Assembly (NCBI GenBank): GCA_028868305.1
Contig: JAGWUS010000012.1
Location: 1 to 64,000, forward strand
Length of the DNA stretch: 64,000 nt
Reading direction: 5' to 3'
Source: Burkholderiales bacterium
GTDB lineage: Bacteria > Pseudomonadota > Gammaproteobacteria > Burkholderiales > Burkholderiaceae_C
Shown here: positions 16,992-25,932 of the stretch, one piece after another
Layout of the letters: every line of letters begins with the position of its first letter
Position numbering within the stretch: position 1 is the first letter of the stretch
Made by a program: the position numbers and the translations under genes
Notes under the pieces: model-generated
The model's database searches: none
The model's input: the letters and a program-made list of their open reading frames with translations, nothing else
What the model was told of the DNA's origin: nothing

Positions 16992-18314
16992 ATGCCCACC
17001 CTTCAAGACTGCCAGCAGCGCGACGCCGCTGATCCCCTGCGCCCGCTGCGCGACCTGTTTTCCATTCCAGCAGGCGTCATTTACCTGGACGGCAACTCCC
17101 TGGGCGTGATGCCGAAAGCGGCGGCAGCGCGAGCTGCGGAAGTCGTTACGCAGGAATGGGGCCAGGGCCTGATCCGCTCCTGGAACACCGCTGGCTGGTT
17201 CAACCTGCCCCAGCGCCTGGGCAACCGCATTGCACCGCTGATTGGCGCGGACCAGGACGAAGTGGTGGTCACCGACAGCACCTCGATCAACCTGTTCAAG
17301 GTGCTCTCTGCAGCGCTGTCCATCACCGCGCAGGACAGCCCCAGCCGCCGCGTAGTGGTGAGTGAACGCAGCAACTTTCCCACCGACCTCTACATTGCTG
17401 AAGGCCTGTGCAAGGAGCGCGGCTTTACCCTCCAGCTCGTGGAGCCGCAAGAGATTGCCGGTGCACTGACCGGTGATGTGGCAGTGCTGGTGCTCACCCA
17501 TGTGAACTACCGCACCGGTGCCATGCACGACATGCCCACAGTCACCGCAGCAGCGCACGCTGCGGGTGCCCTGATGGTCTGGGATCTGGCCCACAGCGCG
17601 GGCGCGGTGCCAGTCACGCTCAAGACAAGCGGGACCGACTTCGCGTCATTCGGATCATCAAAATCTGCGGATTTTGCTGTGGGCTGCGGCTACAAATACC
17701 TCAATGGCGGCCCCGGCGCACCGGCCTTTGTGTGGGTCCACCCGCAACACGCCAACCGCTTCTGGCAGCCGCTGTCGGGCTGGTGGGGCCATGCGTCCCC
17801 GTTTGCCTTTACGGCGGACTACCAGCCCGCGCCTGGCATTTCCCGTTACCTGTGTGGTACCCAGCCGATCGTGAGCATGTCGCTGCTCGCATGCGGTCTG
17901 GAGGGCTTTGAAGCCGCCGACAAGCTCGGCGGCATGGCCGCATTGCGCGCCAAGTCGCTCGCACTGACCGACCTATTTATCCAGCTGGTGGAAGAGCGCT
18001 GCCAGGGCTACGGCCTGGGCCTGGCCACACCACGCGACCATGCGCAACGCGGCTCGCAGGTGTGCCTGACACGGGAGCACTCGGCCGAAGGTTCCGGCGC
18101 TTTTGCCATCGTGCAGGCACTCATCGCGCGCGGTGTGATTGGCGACTTCCGCGCGGGCGATGGTGGCGCCCACAAAGATATCCTGCGCTTTGGCTTTACA
18201 CCGCTGTACATCGGTTTCGAGGATGTATGGAACGCGGTGGAGCATCTGCGCCAGGTGCTGGAGACGGCGCAGTGGAAGATGCCGGAGTTCAACCAGAAAC
18301 ATGCGGTGACCTGA
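16992..18314 (+). CDS. kynU: kynureninase
   Basis: A PLP enzyme of 440 residues that cleaves kynurenine to anthranilate and alanine. Recognised from the N-terminal [18 protein letters not shown], the segment [32 protein letters not shown] with the PLP-contacting Asp, and [18 protein letters not shown] holding the Schiff-base lysine. FSIPAGV precedes the first motif as in bacterial KynU. The start is preceded by AGAGGA. Neither tryptophan dioxygenase nor kynurenine formamidase is in the window, so it acts with genes elsewhere. Its 3' end converges with the hydrolase gene. Confidence 0.95.
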   Translation: MPTLQDCQQRDAADPLRPLRDLFSIPAGVIYLDGNSLGVMPKAAAARAAEVVTQEWGQGLIRSWNTAGWFNLPQRLGNRIAPLIGADQDEVVVTDSTSINLFKVLSAALSITAQDSPSRRVVVSERSNFPTDLYIAEGLCKERGFTLQLVEPQEIAGALTGDVAVLVLTHVNYRTGAMHDMPTVTAAAHAAGALMVWDLAHSAGAVPVTLKTSGTDFASFGSSKSADFAVGCGYKYLNGGPGAPAFVWVHPQHANRFWQPLSGWWGHASPFAFTADYQPAPGISRYLCGTQPIVSMSLLACGLEGFEAADKLGGMAALRAKSLALTDLFIQLVEERCQGYGLGLATPRDHAQRGSQVCLTREHSAEGSGAFAIVQALIARGVIGDFRAGDGGAHKDILRFGFTPLYIGFEDVWNAVEHLRQVLETAQWKMPEFNQKHAVT

Positions 18315-18357
18315 GTTTTTTGCGTTCGTACGAGGTGACCGTCGCCCCGCAGGAACT

Positions 18358-19077
18358 TCAGCAGCGCCGCAACCAGCGTGTGAAGCATTGCGCCACTGCT
18401 TCAGGGCGCTCCATCGGCGCCATGTGGCCCGCGTTGTCCACCACATCCAGCACTGCCCCAGGTACCAGGTTGCACATCTGCTGGTGCTGTTCTGGCGACG
18501 ACCAGACATCCTGCGCCCCGCACAGGAACAGTGTGGGCACTGCAATTTTGCGCAACACTTCCGAGGCATCCGGCCGATGCAAAAGCGCTTCAATCTGGGC
18601 AGCGAATGCATCTGCGCTTTTGCGTGCGAACATGGTCACAATGGCGTCGATCAAAGCGGCGTCATGCAGACGGTCCGGATGGACCATGCCTTGCACCCAG
18701 GCATGGGCCATGGCAGCCACCCCTTGTGTTTGCGCCACCTGCAGCAATGCATAGCGCTTGGCGGCTTCCTGATTGCCCGCCGTGCCTGCCGGACGCGCCA
18801 GATGACCGGTATCCAGCAAGGCCACCCGCAGCACGCGCTCAGGTGCCATTCGCACAACCTCCATGGCAACCCTGCCACCCATGGAGTGACCTGCCAGCGC
18901 GAACCTGGCCGGGGCGCGCTCCAGCACCTGCTGCGCCATGGCCGTGATGCGGCTGGCCGCGCCGTAGTCGATCACCAGCGTCGCCAGCCCGAAGGGCAAA
19001 TGCGGGTACAGGGGCGACCACACATCGACGTCGCACATCAAGCCGGGCAGAAGCACCAGTGTTTCGGTTTTAGTCAT
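18358..19077 (-). CDS. alpha/beta-fold hydrolase
   Basis: A 239-residue hydrolase from the ATG at 19077; the frame extends six codons further to a GTG at 19095. The nucleophile elbow is FALAGHSMGGRVAMEVV near residue 82, with an acid in LFLCGAQDVWSSPEQHQ and the catalytic His in VVDNAGHMAPMERPEAVAQC. LVLLPGLMCDVDVWSPLY precedes the oxyanion region. It resembles esterases or lactonases of the BioH/PcaD type, but the substrate cannot be named. It converges with kynU. Confidence 0.85.
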   Translation of the reverse strand: MTKTETLVLLPGLMCDVDVWSPLYPHLPFGLATLVIDYGAASRITAMAQQVLERAPARFALAGHSMGGRVAMEVVRMAPERVLRVALLDTGHLARPAGTAGNQEAAKRYALLQVAQTQGVAAMAHAWVQGMVHPDRLHDAALIDAIVTMFARKSADAFAAQIEALLHRPDASEVLRKIAVPTLFLCGAQDVWSSPEQHQQMCNLVPGAVLDVVDNAGHMAPMERPEAVAQCFTRWLRRC

Positions 19078-19102
19078 TGCGCAATCTTCACACACTCGTA
19101 AT

Positions 19103-19455
19103 CTATCGGATGCTGGTGGATGCCCATTCGGCTTCGCTCAGGATCGTACCAGCGGGGCTGATGCGGTGGCCCGCGAGCTCGCCAATTTTGCGGTGGAAGC
19201 CCTTGTACGGCTGGGTGACCTTCAAGTTGATGGCGCGCAATGCAGGAACCTCTTGATCCACCGGCTTGGCTTCATTGAACCGGCCTTTCAGACCGGAGCT
19301 GAAGGACTCGGCACCGTTGCTGAATACCGGCCGGCGCCTTGGCTTTCCGGGGTGCGCAGCAACTGGTAGTCGCTGGAGAGGTCCATATTGTTGGGAATGG
19401 CGCCGCCGTTATGGACCAGTGCGTTATCTTCGACCAGGGTGACTGCTTGGCTCAT
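19103..19455 (-). pseudogene. frameshifted small gene of unknown family
   Basis: A GGAGA ribosome site lies five bases before the ATG at 19455. The frame reads MSQAVTLVEDNALVHNGG, then IPNNMDLSSDYQLLRTPES with codon use like real genes, and is interrupted near 19330. From there a second frame carries on to a TAG at 19103, reading PVFSNGAESFSSGLKGRFNE and later VTQPYKGFHRKIGELAGHR. One lost base near 19325-19340 would explain the switch, giving an original of about 117 residues. I do not recognise the family. A base-calling error is possible; so is true decay. It accounts for most of the 470-base gap between the hydrolase and the EamA gene. Confidence 0.55.
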
Positions 19456-19549
19456 GCATTTCTCCGCGCGAATTTCGATGATCTAACCCAGGTCTGACAG
19501 ACAACCCATAATCCAACGCTCCCTTTCACTATCAACTGATTTCCTTCCC

Positions 19550-20356
19550 GTGACCACTCGCAAAGCCATTGATCCCCAAGGCATGGGCATGATGCTCGCC
19601 CTCTCCATGCTCTGGGGCCTGCAGCAGGTCGCCCTCAAAGCCACTGCGGCCGACATGGCGCCAGTACTGCTCATCGCGGTGCGCTCCGGCCTGGCAGCCG
19701 CGCTGGAGTATTTGCTGGTGGCCGAGGGGTTACGGCACACCAGTGCTGCCCACATTGTGGTGTTTCTGTACACCGCGCCCCTGTTTGCCGCGCTGGGCTT
19801 GCACCGCAAACTGCCGGCGGAGCGATTGCAACTGCTGCAATGGGCCGGCATTGTGCTGGCCTTTGGTGGCATTGCCCTGGCTTTTTTTGGCCGTGCGCAG
19901 GGCACTGCTACCACCTCGGGGGACAGCATGCTCTGGGGTGACCTGCTGGGTCTGCTGGCCGGTGCTGCGTGGGGCGCCACCACCGTGGTGGTTCGCACCA
20001 CCACACTCTCCTCTGCGTCCGCAACCAAAACCCTGCTCTACCAGCTGGTGGTCGCCTGTGTGATGCTGCTGGTCGCCGCCATGGTGTTGGAGCAAACCCG
20101 CGTCAACCTCACGCCGCTGGTGTGGGCCAACCTGTTCTTCCAGGTGGTGATCGTGTCGTTCGCCAGTTTTCTGGTGTGGTTCTGGATGCTGCGCCACTAC
20201 CTGGCGTCGCAGCTGGGCGTGTTCTCGTTCATGGCGCCGCTGTTTGGCGTGGCTTTTGGCGTATGGCTGCTGGGTGAGCCGCTGGAGCCCCAGTTCCTGA
20301 TGGGTTCGATTCTGGTGCTCGCCGGTATTATTCTGCTGGTCAACAGCCATGCTTGA
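19550..20356 (+). CDS. EamA/DMT superfamily transporter
   Basis: A 268-residue inner-membrane protein with about ten hydrophobic segments arranged as two EamA repeats, opening with the typical MMLALSMLWGLQQVALK. The second repeat begins at WGDLLGLLAGAAWGATTVVV, and the final segments hold FMAPLFGVAFGVWLLGEPL, the classical end signature. It starts from GTG at 19550. Proteins of this type export amino acids or other metabolites; the substrate is unknown. Confidence 0.9.
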   Translation: MTTRKAIDPQGMGMMLALSMLWGLQQVALKATAADMAPVLLIAVRSGLAAALEYLLVAEGLRHTSAAHIVVFLYTAPLFAALGLHRKLPAERLQLLQWAGIVLAFGGIALAFFGRAQGTATTSGDSMLWGDLLGLLAGAAWGATTVVVRTTTLSSASATKTLLYQLVVACVMLLVAAMVLEQTRVNLTPLVWANLFFQVVIVSFASFLVWFWMLRHYLASQLGVFSFMAPLFGVAFGVWLLGEPLEPQFLMGSILVLAGIILLVNSHA

Positions 20357-20406
20357 TTGGGCCAGCTCATACGGTCTGCGCGCTGAGGCCACTGTCCATC
20401 ACACGT

Positions 20407-21597
20407 CTATGGTGTCGGGCCTGAATACAGCCAGGGCACATCGAGTAGTTTCTGCCCCAGCAGCCTGAGCGACAGATCGCGCCCCAACTGCATGGGCCCC
20501 TGCAGGTGAAAGATTTCGCCGTTGCGAATGGCGCGCGCCTGCACCCGGGCATTGCGCTGCCAGCGCTGGCTGGCGTAGGCCTGCAAGGCTGCTGGCACAT
20601 CGGCAGGCAGCGCATCCAGGGCGTTCATCAGCACATTAGCCAGCGCATCCGCGTCCTCAATCGCCATTCCGGCGCCTTGCGCCAGGTAGGGACGCATGGG
20701 GTGCGCTGCATCACCCAGCAAGGCAATGCGGCCACGCGCGTGCTCGGCGGCGCTGCGCATGGGCGGGCGGTCACTCAGGGCCCACAGGCGCCAGGCTGGA
20801 ATGGCGGCCACCAGATCACGCAGCGCGGTGCTGGCGTCGGCCAGCCGGGTGCGCAGCTCAGCGGCGTTGGCGCTGTGGTCCCAGTGTTTGGGGTCGCCCT
20901 GAACCTTGCCGTGCACGATGGCCACCACGTTCAGCATTTCTCCGCGCCGCACCGGGTACTGCACCACATGAAAATCGCGTCCCATCCATGCTGTCACCAC
21001 CTGGGAACGCAACCGTTCAGGCAGATCGGCCTGCGGCACCAGGGTGCGAAACGCCAGATGCCCGGTCACGCGCGGTGGGCCGTCATCGACCACCTCCTTG
21101 CGCAGCCGACTCCACACACCATCAGCCCCCACCAGCACCGGTGCCCGGTAGGTCTGGGTCAGCGTGCGCACGCGCACTTCATGGCTGTCCTGCTCCACCC
21201 CGGTGACTTCACTGGACAGATGCAACTGCACGCCCGCCTGCCCCCGCACAGCTTCCAGCAGCAGACCATGCATGTCCGCCCTGGCAATGGTGGCGTAGCT
21301 GGCGCCATAACGCTGCACCATCGCTTGGTCCAGCGGCAGTTCGCCCAGCACGCGGCCATTCATGGCGTTGCGCACCCGCAAACACTGCGGAAATGCCGCT
21401 ACGCTCCGCAGGGCATCGCCCAGCCCCCAGGACTCCAGCACCCGCACCACATTGGGTCCGAGCTGGATGCCCGCTCCAACCTCGCCAAACTCGGGAGATT
21501 GCTCCAGCAGTTGCACCTGCGCTCCAGTGCGTGCGCAAGCCAGCGCCGCAGCCAAGCCACCGATGCCACCACCCACAATCAACATTTCATTGTTCAT
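20407..21597 (-). CDS. FAD-dependent monooxygenase, salicylate/3-hydroxybenzoate hydroxylase-like
   Basis: A class A flavoprotein hydroxylase of 396 residues from the ATG at 21597. The dinucleotide motif LIVGGGIGGLAAALA is at the N-terminus, the DG motif in VLVGADGVWSRLRKEV, and the FAD-ribityl GD motif in IALLGDAAHPMRPYLAQGAG. EFGEVGAGIQLGPN, after the first strand, is characteristic of the salicylate and 3-hydroxybenzoate 6-hydroxylase group. The latter produces gentisate, so it could supply the ring-hydroxylation step missing from the catabolic operon 8 kb away; this is inference. The frame stays open far upstream to 22038, but that would run through the trhP gene and is rejected. Confidence 0.85.
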   Translation of the reverse strand: MNNEMLIVGGGIGGLAAALACARTGAQVQLLEQSPEFGEVGAGIQLGPNVVRVLESWGLGDALRSVAAFPQCLRVRNAMNGRVLGELPLDQAMVQRYGASYATIARADMHGLLLEAVRGQAGVQLHLSSEVTGVEQDSHEVRVRTLTQTYRAPVLVGADGVWSRLRKEVVDDGPPRVTGHLAFRTLVPQADLPERLRSQVVTAWMGRDFHVVQYPVRRGEMLNVVAIVHGKVQGDPKHWDHSANAAELRTRLADASTALRDLVAAIPAWRLWALSDRPPMRSAAEHARGRIALLGDAAHPMRPYLAQGAGMAIEDADALANVLMNALDALPADVPAALQAYASQRWQRNARVQARAIRNGEIFHLQGPMQLGRDLSLRLLGQKLLDVPWLYSGPTP

Positions 21598-21690
21598 ACG
21601 CGGATTGTGAGGGGGCCAGGCTGACATGGAACTGAGCCAGATCAGACAAATCCAGCGGGGGTCAACCCATTGGTAGGAAAATACGGCTCC

Positions 21691-23061
21691 ATGAGCCTTA
21701 AATCCCCCGAACTTCTCCTGCCCGCTGGGTCCCTGGACAAAATGCGCGCGGCCTACGACTTTGGCGCCGACGCCATTTATGCGGGACAGCCCCGCTACTC
21801 CCTGCGCGCCCGCAACAACGAATTCCGGCTGGAGCAGATCGGCATCGGCATTGCAGAAGCGCATGCACGGGGCAAGAAATTCTTCGTCACCAGCAACCTG
21901 CTGCCGCACAACGACAAGGTGCGCACCTACATGCGCGACATTGAGCCGGTGATCGCCCTCAAGCCCGACGCACTCATCATGGCCGATCCCGGACTCATCA
22001 TGCTGGTGCGCGAGCAGTACCCGGACATGCCCATCCATCTCTCAGTGCAGGCCAATACGGTGAACTACCAGGCGGTGAAGTTCTGGCAGCGGGTGGGCGT
22101 GGCACGCATCATCCTGTCGCGCGAACTCAGCCTCGACGAAATTGAAAAGATCCGCCAGGAATGCCCGGACATGGAGCTCGAAGTCTTTGTGCATGGCGCG
22201 CTGTGCATCGCCTATTCGGGCCGCTGCCTGCTCTCGGGCTATTTCAACCGCCGTGACCCGAATCAAGGCACCTGCACCAACGCCTGCCGCTGGAACTACG
22301 CCACCACCGAAAGCGCGGTGGACGCCAACACTGGCGAAGCCATCGCAGTCAAGATGGACCAGGGCTTCAACTTCAACGCCGCGCAGGAAGAGGCCGAACA
22401 ATCGTTCGCGGCCTGCGGCGGCAGCGCCCGCCATCCAGACGCCGACAAGGTCTACCTGCTGGAAGAAGCCGGACGCCCAGGCCAGCTGATGCCCATCATG
22501 GAAGACGAGCACGGCACCTACATCATGAACAGCAAGGACCTGCGCGCGATCGAACACGTGGAGCGTCTGGTCAAGATCGGCGTGGATTCCCTCAAGATCG
22601 AGGGGCGTACCAAGAGCCTGTACTACGTGGCCCGCACCGCACAAACCTACCGCCGCGCGATTGACGATGCAGTGGCGGGCAGGCCCTTCAACCCCGCACT
22701 GATTACCGAACTCGAAGGCCTGGCCAACCGCGGATTTACCAGTGGTTTTCTCGAGCGTCGCCCCTCACAGGACTACCAGAATTACGAAACCGGCCACTCC
22801 AACATTGGCCATAGCCACTTTGTCGGCGAAGTACGTAGCGCTGCCGACGGTTGGGCCGAGGTTGAGGTGAAGAACAAGTTTGCCGTGGGCGACCAAATCG
22901 AGGTGATTCACCCCACTGGCAACCACATTGTCACGCTTGAAGACATGCGCAACCTCGATGGTGAGTCCATTGCCATTGCCCCGGGCAGCCCGCTGCAGGT
23001 GCGCATACCGCTGGAGGCGCGCTACCAGGGTGCGCTGCTGGCCAAGCTGATGCCAGCCTGA
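21691..23061 (+). CDS. trhP: tRNA 5-hydroxyuridine modification protein TrhP (YegQ, peptidase U32 family)
   Basis: A 456-residue protein, the same length as E. coli YegQ. It opens with PELLLPAGSLDKMRAAYDFG and carries the U32 signature ELEVFVHGALCIAYSGRC followed by cysteines in GTCTNACRW. These cysteines are thought to hold an iron-sulfur cluster. TrhP takes part in prephenate-dependent formation of 5-hydroxyuridine at the tRNA wobble position. The ATG at 21691 is chosen over an ORF start 21 bases upstream because the family begins at MSLKSPELLLPAG. The gene is divergent from the monooxygenase, with about 93 bases between starts. Confidence 0.92.
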   Translation: MSLKSPELLLPAGSLDKMRAAYDFGADAIYAGQPRYSLRARNNEFRLEQIGIGIAEAHARGKKFFVTSNLLPHNDKVRTYMRDIEPVIALKPDALIMADPGLIMLVREQYPDMPIHLSVQANTVNYQAVKFWQRVGVARIILSRELSLDEIEKIRQECPDMELEVFVHGALCIAYSGRCLLSGYFNRRDPNQGTCTNACRWNYATTESAVDANTGEAIAVKMDQGFNFNAAQEEAEQSFAACGGSARHPDADKVYLLEEAGRPGQLMPIMEDEHGTYIMNSKDLRAIEHVERLVKIGVDSLKIEGRTKSLYYVARTAQTYRRAIDDAVAGRPFNPALITELEGLANRGFTSGFLERRPSQDYQNYETGHSNIGHSHFVGEVRSAADGWAEVEVKNKFAVGDQIEVIHPTGNHIVTLEDMRNLDGESIAIAPGSPLQVRIPLEARYQGALLAKLMPA

Positions 23062-23093
23062 ACCCCGGGGGCCATTGCGCTGGCAGGGATCAG

Positions 23094-23405
23094 CTAGTAG
23101 GTGATGGAGAGCGCGTCCGCGTCGATGTTGACCACGGGCTTGCTTAACACCGTCGCTGTTGCCCGGGCAAAAGCCAACGCCCAGGCGGTATCGGCAAATT
23201 TTGCGGGGCCAGCGGCTTGCGCCACCACCACCACACGGTCGGTTGTCAGCAACTTGCCGGTGGGGCGCAGGGGTTCGCAGTCCATGGCCACAAACTCCCC
23301 TTCCAGCCACAGGCGTGCTGCTTCGCGGTCCATTGCGGGCTGGCCCACCAGATCAACGCGGACCGGGGCCTGGTTATTGAAGGTAACGCTGACATAGCTG
23401 TGCAT
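23094..23405 (-). CDS. hypothetical protein, 103 aa
   Basis: A small soluble protein opening MHSYVSVTFNNQAPVRVDLV with no cysteine cluster, signal peptide or membrane segment. It has a conserved-looking middle (DREAARLWLEGEFVAMDCEP) and a final alanine-rich helix. Codon use resembles the neighbours and GGAG lies a few bases before the ATG at 23405. It converges with trhP. No family recognised. Confidence 0.6.
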   Translation of the reverse strand: MHSYVSVTFNNQAPVRVDLVGQPAMDREAARLWLEGEFVAMDCEPLRPTGKLLTTDRVVVVAQAAGPAKFADTAWALAFARATATVLSKPVVNIDADALSITY

Positions 23406-23608
23406 GGGAACTCCTGTAATCTTGCGGCCATTGTTTCCGGGCTCGCCCTAGGGGGTCTTGATGGACGTCAAGTTATCCGTGTTTACCCTTGGTTTATGCA
23501 GACCAGACATTCTGTGTCACCAGTGTGCCCTGCAGACCGGGCCCGCCTGTGGCATAAACCGCCCTCACCCCCACGATGGCCACCGCGACTGATTACGAGG
23601 AAACACCC

Positions 23609-25828
23609 ATGACCGAGACCACCCACCACCGCATCTGCCCCCTGTGCGAAGCCTGCTGCGGGCTGGAAATCAAGACCCAGGGCAACAAGGTCATCAGCAT
23701 CCGTGGGCACGACGCCGACGTCTTCAGCGCTGGCTACATCTGCCCCAAGGGCGTGGCCCTGAAAGACCTGCACGAAGACCCCGACCGACTGCGCACGCCG
23801 TTGATCAAGCGCGATGGCGTATTCGTCGAGGCCACCTGGGACGAGGCCTATGCCGAGATCGAGCGCCGCCTGCTGCCTATCCTTGCGACCCATGGACGCA
23901 ATGCTGCGGGTGTGGTGGTGGGCAACCCTTCGGCCCACAAGATCGGCCTGCTCACCTACTTTGGCAAGCTGGCGCGTGCACTGGGCACCAAAAATGTGTT
24001 TTCCGCCTCTACCCTGGACCAGATGCCCAAACAGCTCGCCAGTGGCCTGATGTTCGGCCACTGGTTGACCGTCGCTTTGCCCGACATTGCCCGCACCGAC
24101 TACCTGCTGGTGCTGGGTGCCAACCCGCTGGCCAGCAATGGCAGCATGTGGACCGTGCCCGACTTCAAGGGCAAAGCCAAAGCCATGCAGGCACGCGGCG
24201 GCAAGCTGGTGGTGATCGACCCGCGGCGCACCGAGACCGCAGCCATGGCCGATGCCCACCACTTCATCCGCCCCGGCGCCGATGTATTCCTGCTCGCGGC
24301 CATGGTGCAGACCCTGTTTGCTGAGAAGCTGGTCAGCCTTGGCAAGGTGGCCGAATGGGTGGTGGGTACGGACGCCGTAGGCCAGGCCGTGGCACCGTTT
24401 ACACCCGAAGCTGTGGCGGCGCGCTGCGGCATCGATGCCGACACCATTCGCAGCCTGGCGCGCACCCTGGCCACGACCCCGCGCGCTGCCGTGTATGGCC
24501 GCATCGGCACCTGCACCCAGCAATACGGCACGCTGGCGAGCTGGCTGATTGATGTGCTCAACACCCTGACCGGTCATCTGGATGTGCCCGGCGGTGCCAT
24601 GTTTGCCAAGTCCGCCGCCTTTGCCACCAACACCACCGGAAAACCCGGTATCGGCAAGGGCGTATCCACCGGACGCCACCACGCCCGGGTCAGTGGCGCA
24701 CCCGAGGTGTACGGCGAGTTGCCCATCACCTGCCTGAGCGAAGAAATCGAAACACCCGGCCAGGGCCAGATCAGGGCTCTGTTTACCGTGGCGACCAACC
24801 CGGTGCTATCCAGCCCCGACGGTCCGCGCCTGGCCCAGGCGCTGGACCGGCTGGATTTCATGGTCAGCATGGACATTTACCGGAACGAAACCACGCGCCA
24901 TGCGGATGTGATCCTGCCCGGCGTATCGCCACTGGAAGACCTGCACTACGACGTGGCGTTTCCGCAGCTGTCCTGGCGCAACCATGCGCGCTACAGCCCG
25001 CCCGTGTTTGCACGCGCTGCGAACCAGCCTGAAGAGTGGCAGACCCTCCTCAAGCTCGCCGCCATCGTGCAGGGCAAGGGTGCTGCTGCCGACGCGGACG
25101 CCCTGGACGATGCACAATTTGCCGAAGACGCCCAGCGCCTGTTTGGCGAACATGCCGATGCGGTCCTGGCCGCCACTGCGCACTACAAAGGCCCGCAACG
25201 CGGGCTGGACATCGCGCTGCGTTCCGGCCCCTACGGCGACCAGTTCGGCCGCAAGCCCGATGGCCTGAATCTGGCCAAGGTGATGGCCTCGAATGCCAGC
25301 GGCGGCATTGACCTGGGCGAACTGCAGCCGCGTGTGCCTGAAGTGCTGCGCACACCAAGCGGCAAGGTGGAGCTGGCGCCCGCGCTTTTGCTACAAGATT
25401 TGAAGCGCGCTGTGGACGATCTGCGCGGGCTGGCGCCCGATTTGGTCATTATTGGCCGGCGCGATGTGCGCACCAACAACAGCTGGATGCACAACCTGCC
25501 CGTGCTGGCCAAAGGCCCGTTTCGCTGCACCGCGCTGGTCCACCCGACCGATGCCGCCCGCTGCGGCGTGGCCGATGGCGCCATGGCCACCCTGCGCAGC
25601 GGCCCGCGCAGTGTGCAGGCCCAGGTGCACATCAGCGACGAGATGATGCCCGGCGTGGTCAGCCTGCCCCACGGCTGGGGGCACAACCTGCCCGGCGCCC
25701 AACTGCACGTGGCCGCCGAGCGCCCCGGCGCCAACCTCAACGCCCTGCTGGACGACCAGTTGCGCGATCCCCTGTCGGGCAATGCGGTCCTGGGCGGGGT
25801 GGCGATCACGATGGAGGCAGCTGCCTGA
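23609..25828 (+). CDS. molybdopterin-dependent oxidoreductase, solitary large subunit
   Basis: A 739-residue member of the DMSO reductase superfamily. The N-terminus carries an Fe-S binding pattern, CPLCEACCGLEI followed by YICPKG about 30 residues later. Next are bis-MGD binding segments (ARTDYLLVLGANPLASNGSM, LVVIDPRRTETAAMADAHHF), VSMDIYRNETTRHADVILPG, and the C-terminal MopB domain with IIGRRDVRTNNSWMHNLP and GVVSLPHGWGHN. The start at 23609 has GAGG seven bases upstream. No Tat signal is seen, so it is cytoplasmic. No Fe-S, cytochrome or chaperone genes adjoin it. Substrate unknown. Confidence 0.9.
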   Translation: MTETTHHRICPLCEACCGLEIKTQGNKVISIRGHDADVFSAGYICPKGVALKDLHEDPDRLRTPLIKRDGVFVEATWDEAYAEIERRLLPILATHGRNAAGVVVGNPSAHKIGLLTYFGKLARALGTKNVFSASTLDQMPKQLASGLMFGHWLTVALPDIARTDYLLVLGANPLASNGSMWTVPDFKGKAKAMQARGGKLVVIDPRRTETAAMADAHHFIRPGADVFLLAAMVQTLFAEKLVSLGKVAEWVVGTDAVGQAVAPFTPEAVAARCGIDADTIRSLARTLATTPRAAVYGRIGTCTQQYGTLASWLIDVLNTLTGHLDVPGGAMFAKSAAFATNTTGKPGIGKGVSTGRHHARVSGAPEVYGELPITCLSEEIETPGQGQIRALFTVATNPVLSSPDGPRLAQALDRLDFMVSMDIYRNETTRHADVILPGVSPLEDLHYDVAFPQLSWRNHARYSPPVFARAANQPEEWQTLLKLAAIVQGKGAAADADALDDAQFAEDAQRLFGEHADAVLAATAHYKGPQRGLDIALRSGPYGDQFGRKPDGLNLAKVMASNASGGIDLGELQPRVPEVLRTPSGKVELAPALLLQDLKRAVDDLRGLAPDLVIIGRRDVRTNNSWMHNLPVLAKGPFRCTALVHPTDAARCGVADGAMATLRSGPRSVQAQVHISDEMMPGVVSLPHGWGHNLPGAQLHVAAERPGANLNALLDDQLRDPLSGNAVLGGVAITMEAAA

Positions 25829-25932
25829 AAAGCGTGTGGCTGACAGAGGTGCTTTCGCAGCATGCAGAAAAGTGGCAGTATGCTTACTGGCGTGCTCAGG
25901 CACGACTCTGACTCACCATAGGGATACACACC

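Noticed and set aside
19166-19369. 67-codon + strand frame in the hydrolase-EamA gap
   Set aside because: No ribosome site and it runs opposite the better supported frameshifted minus-strand gene.
20407-22038. A 543-codon minus-strand frame that would extend the FAD monooxygenase upstream
   Set aside because: The extension runs antisense through the conserved trhP gene and has no family match; the flavoprotein motif begins right at the ATG 21597.
23483-24682. A 399-codon minus-strand frame opposite the molybdoenzyme
   Set aside because: Shadow of the molybdopterin gene; Gly/His-rich without motif.
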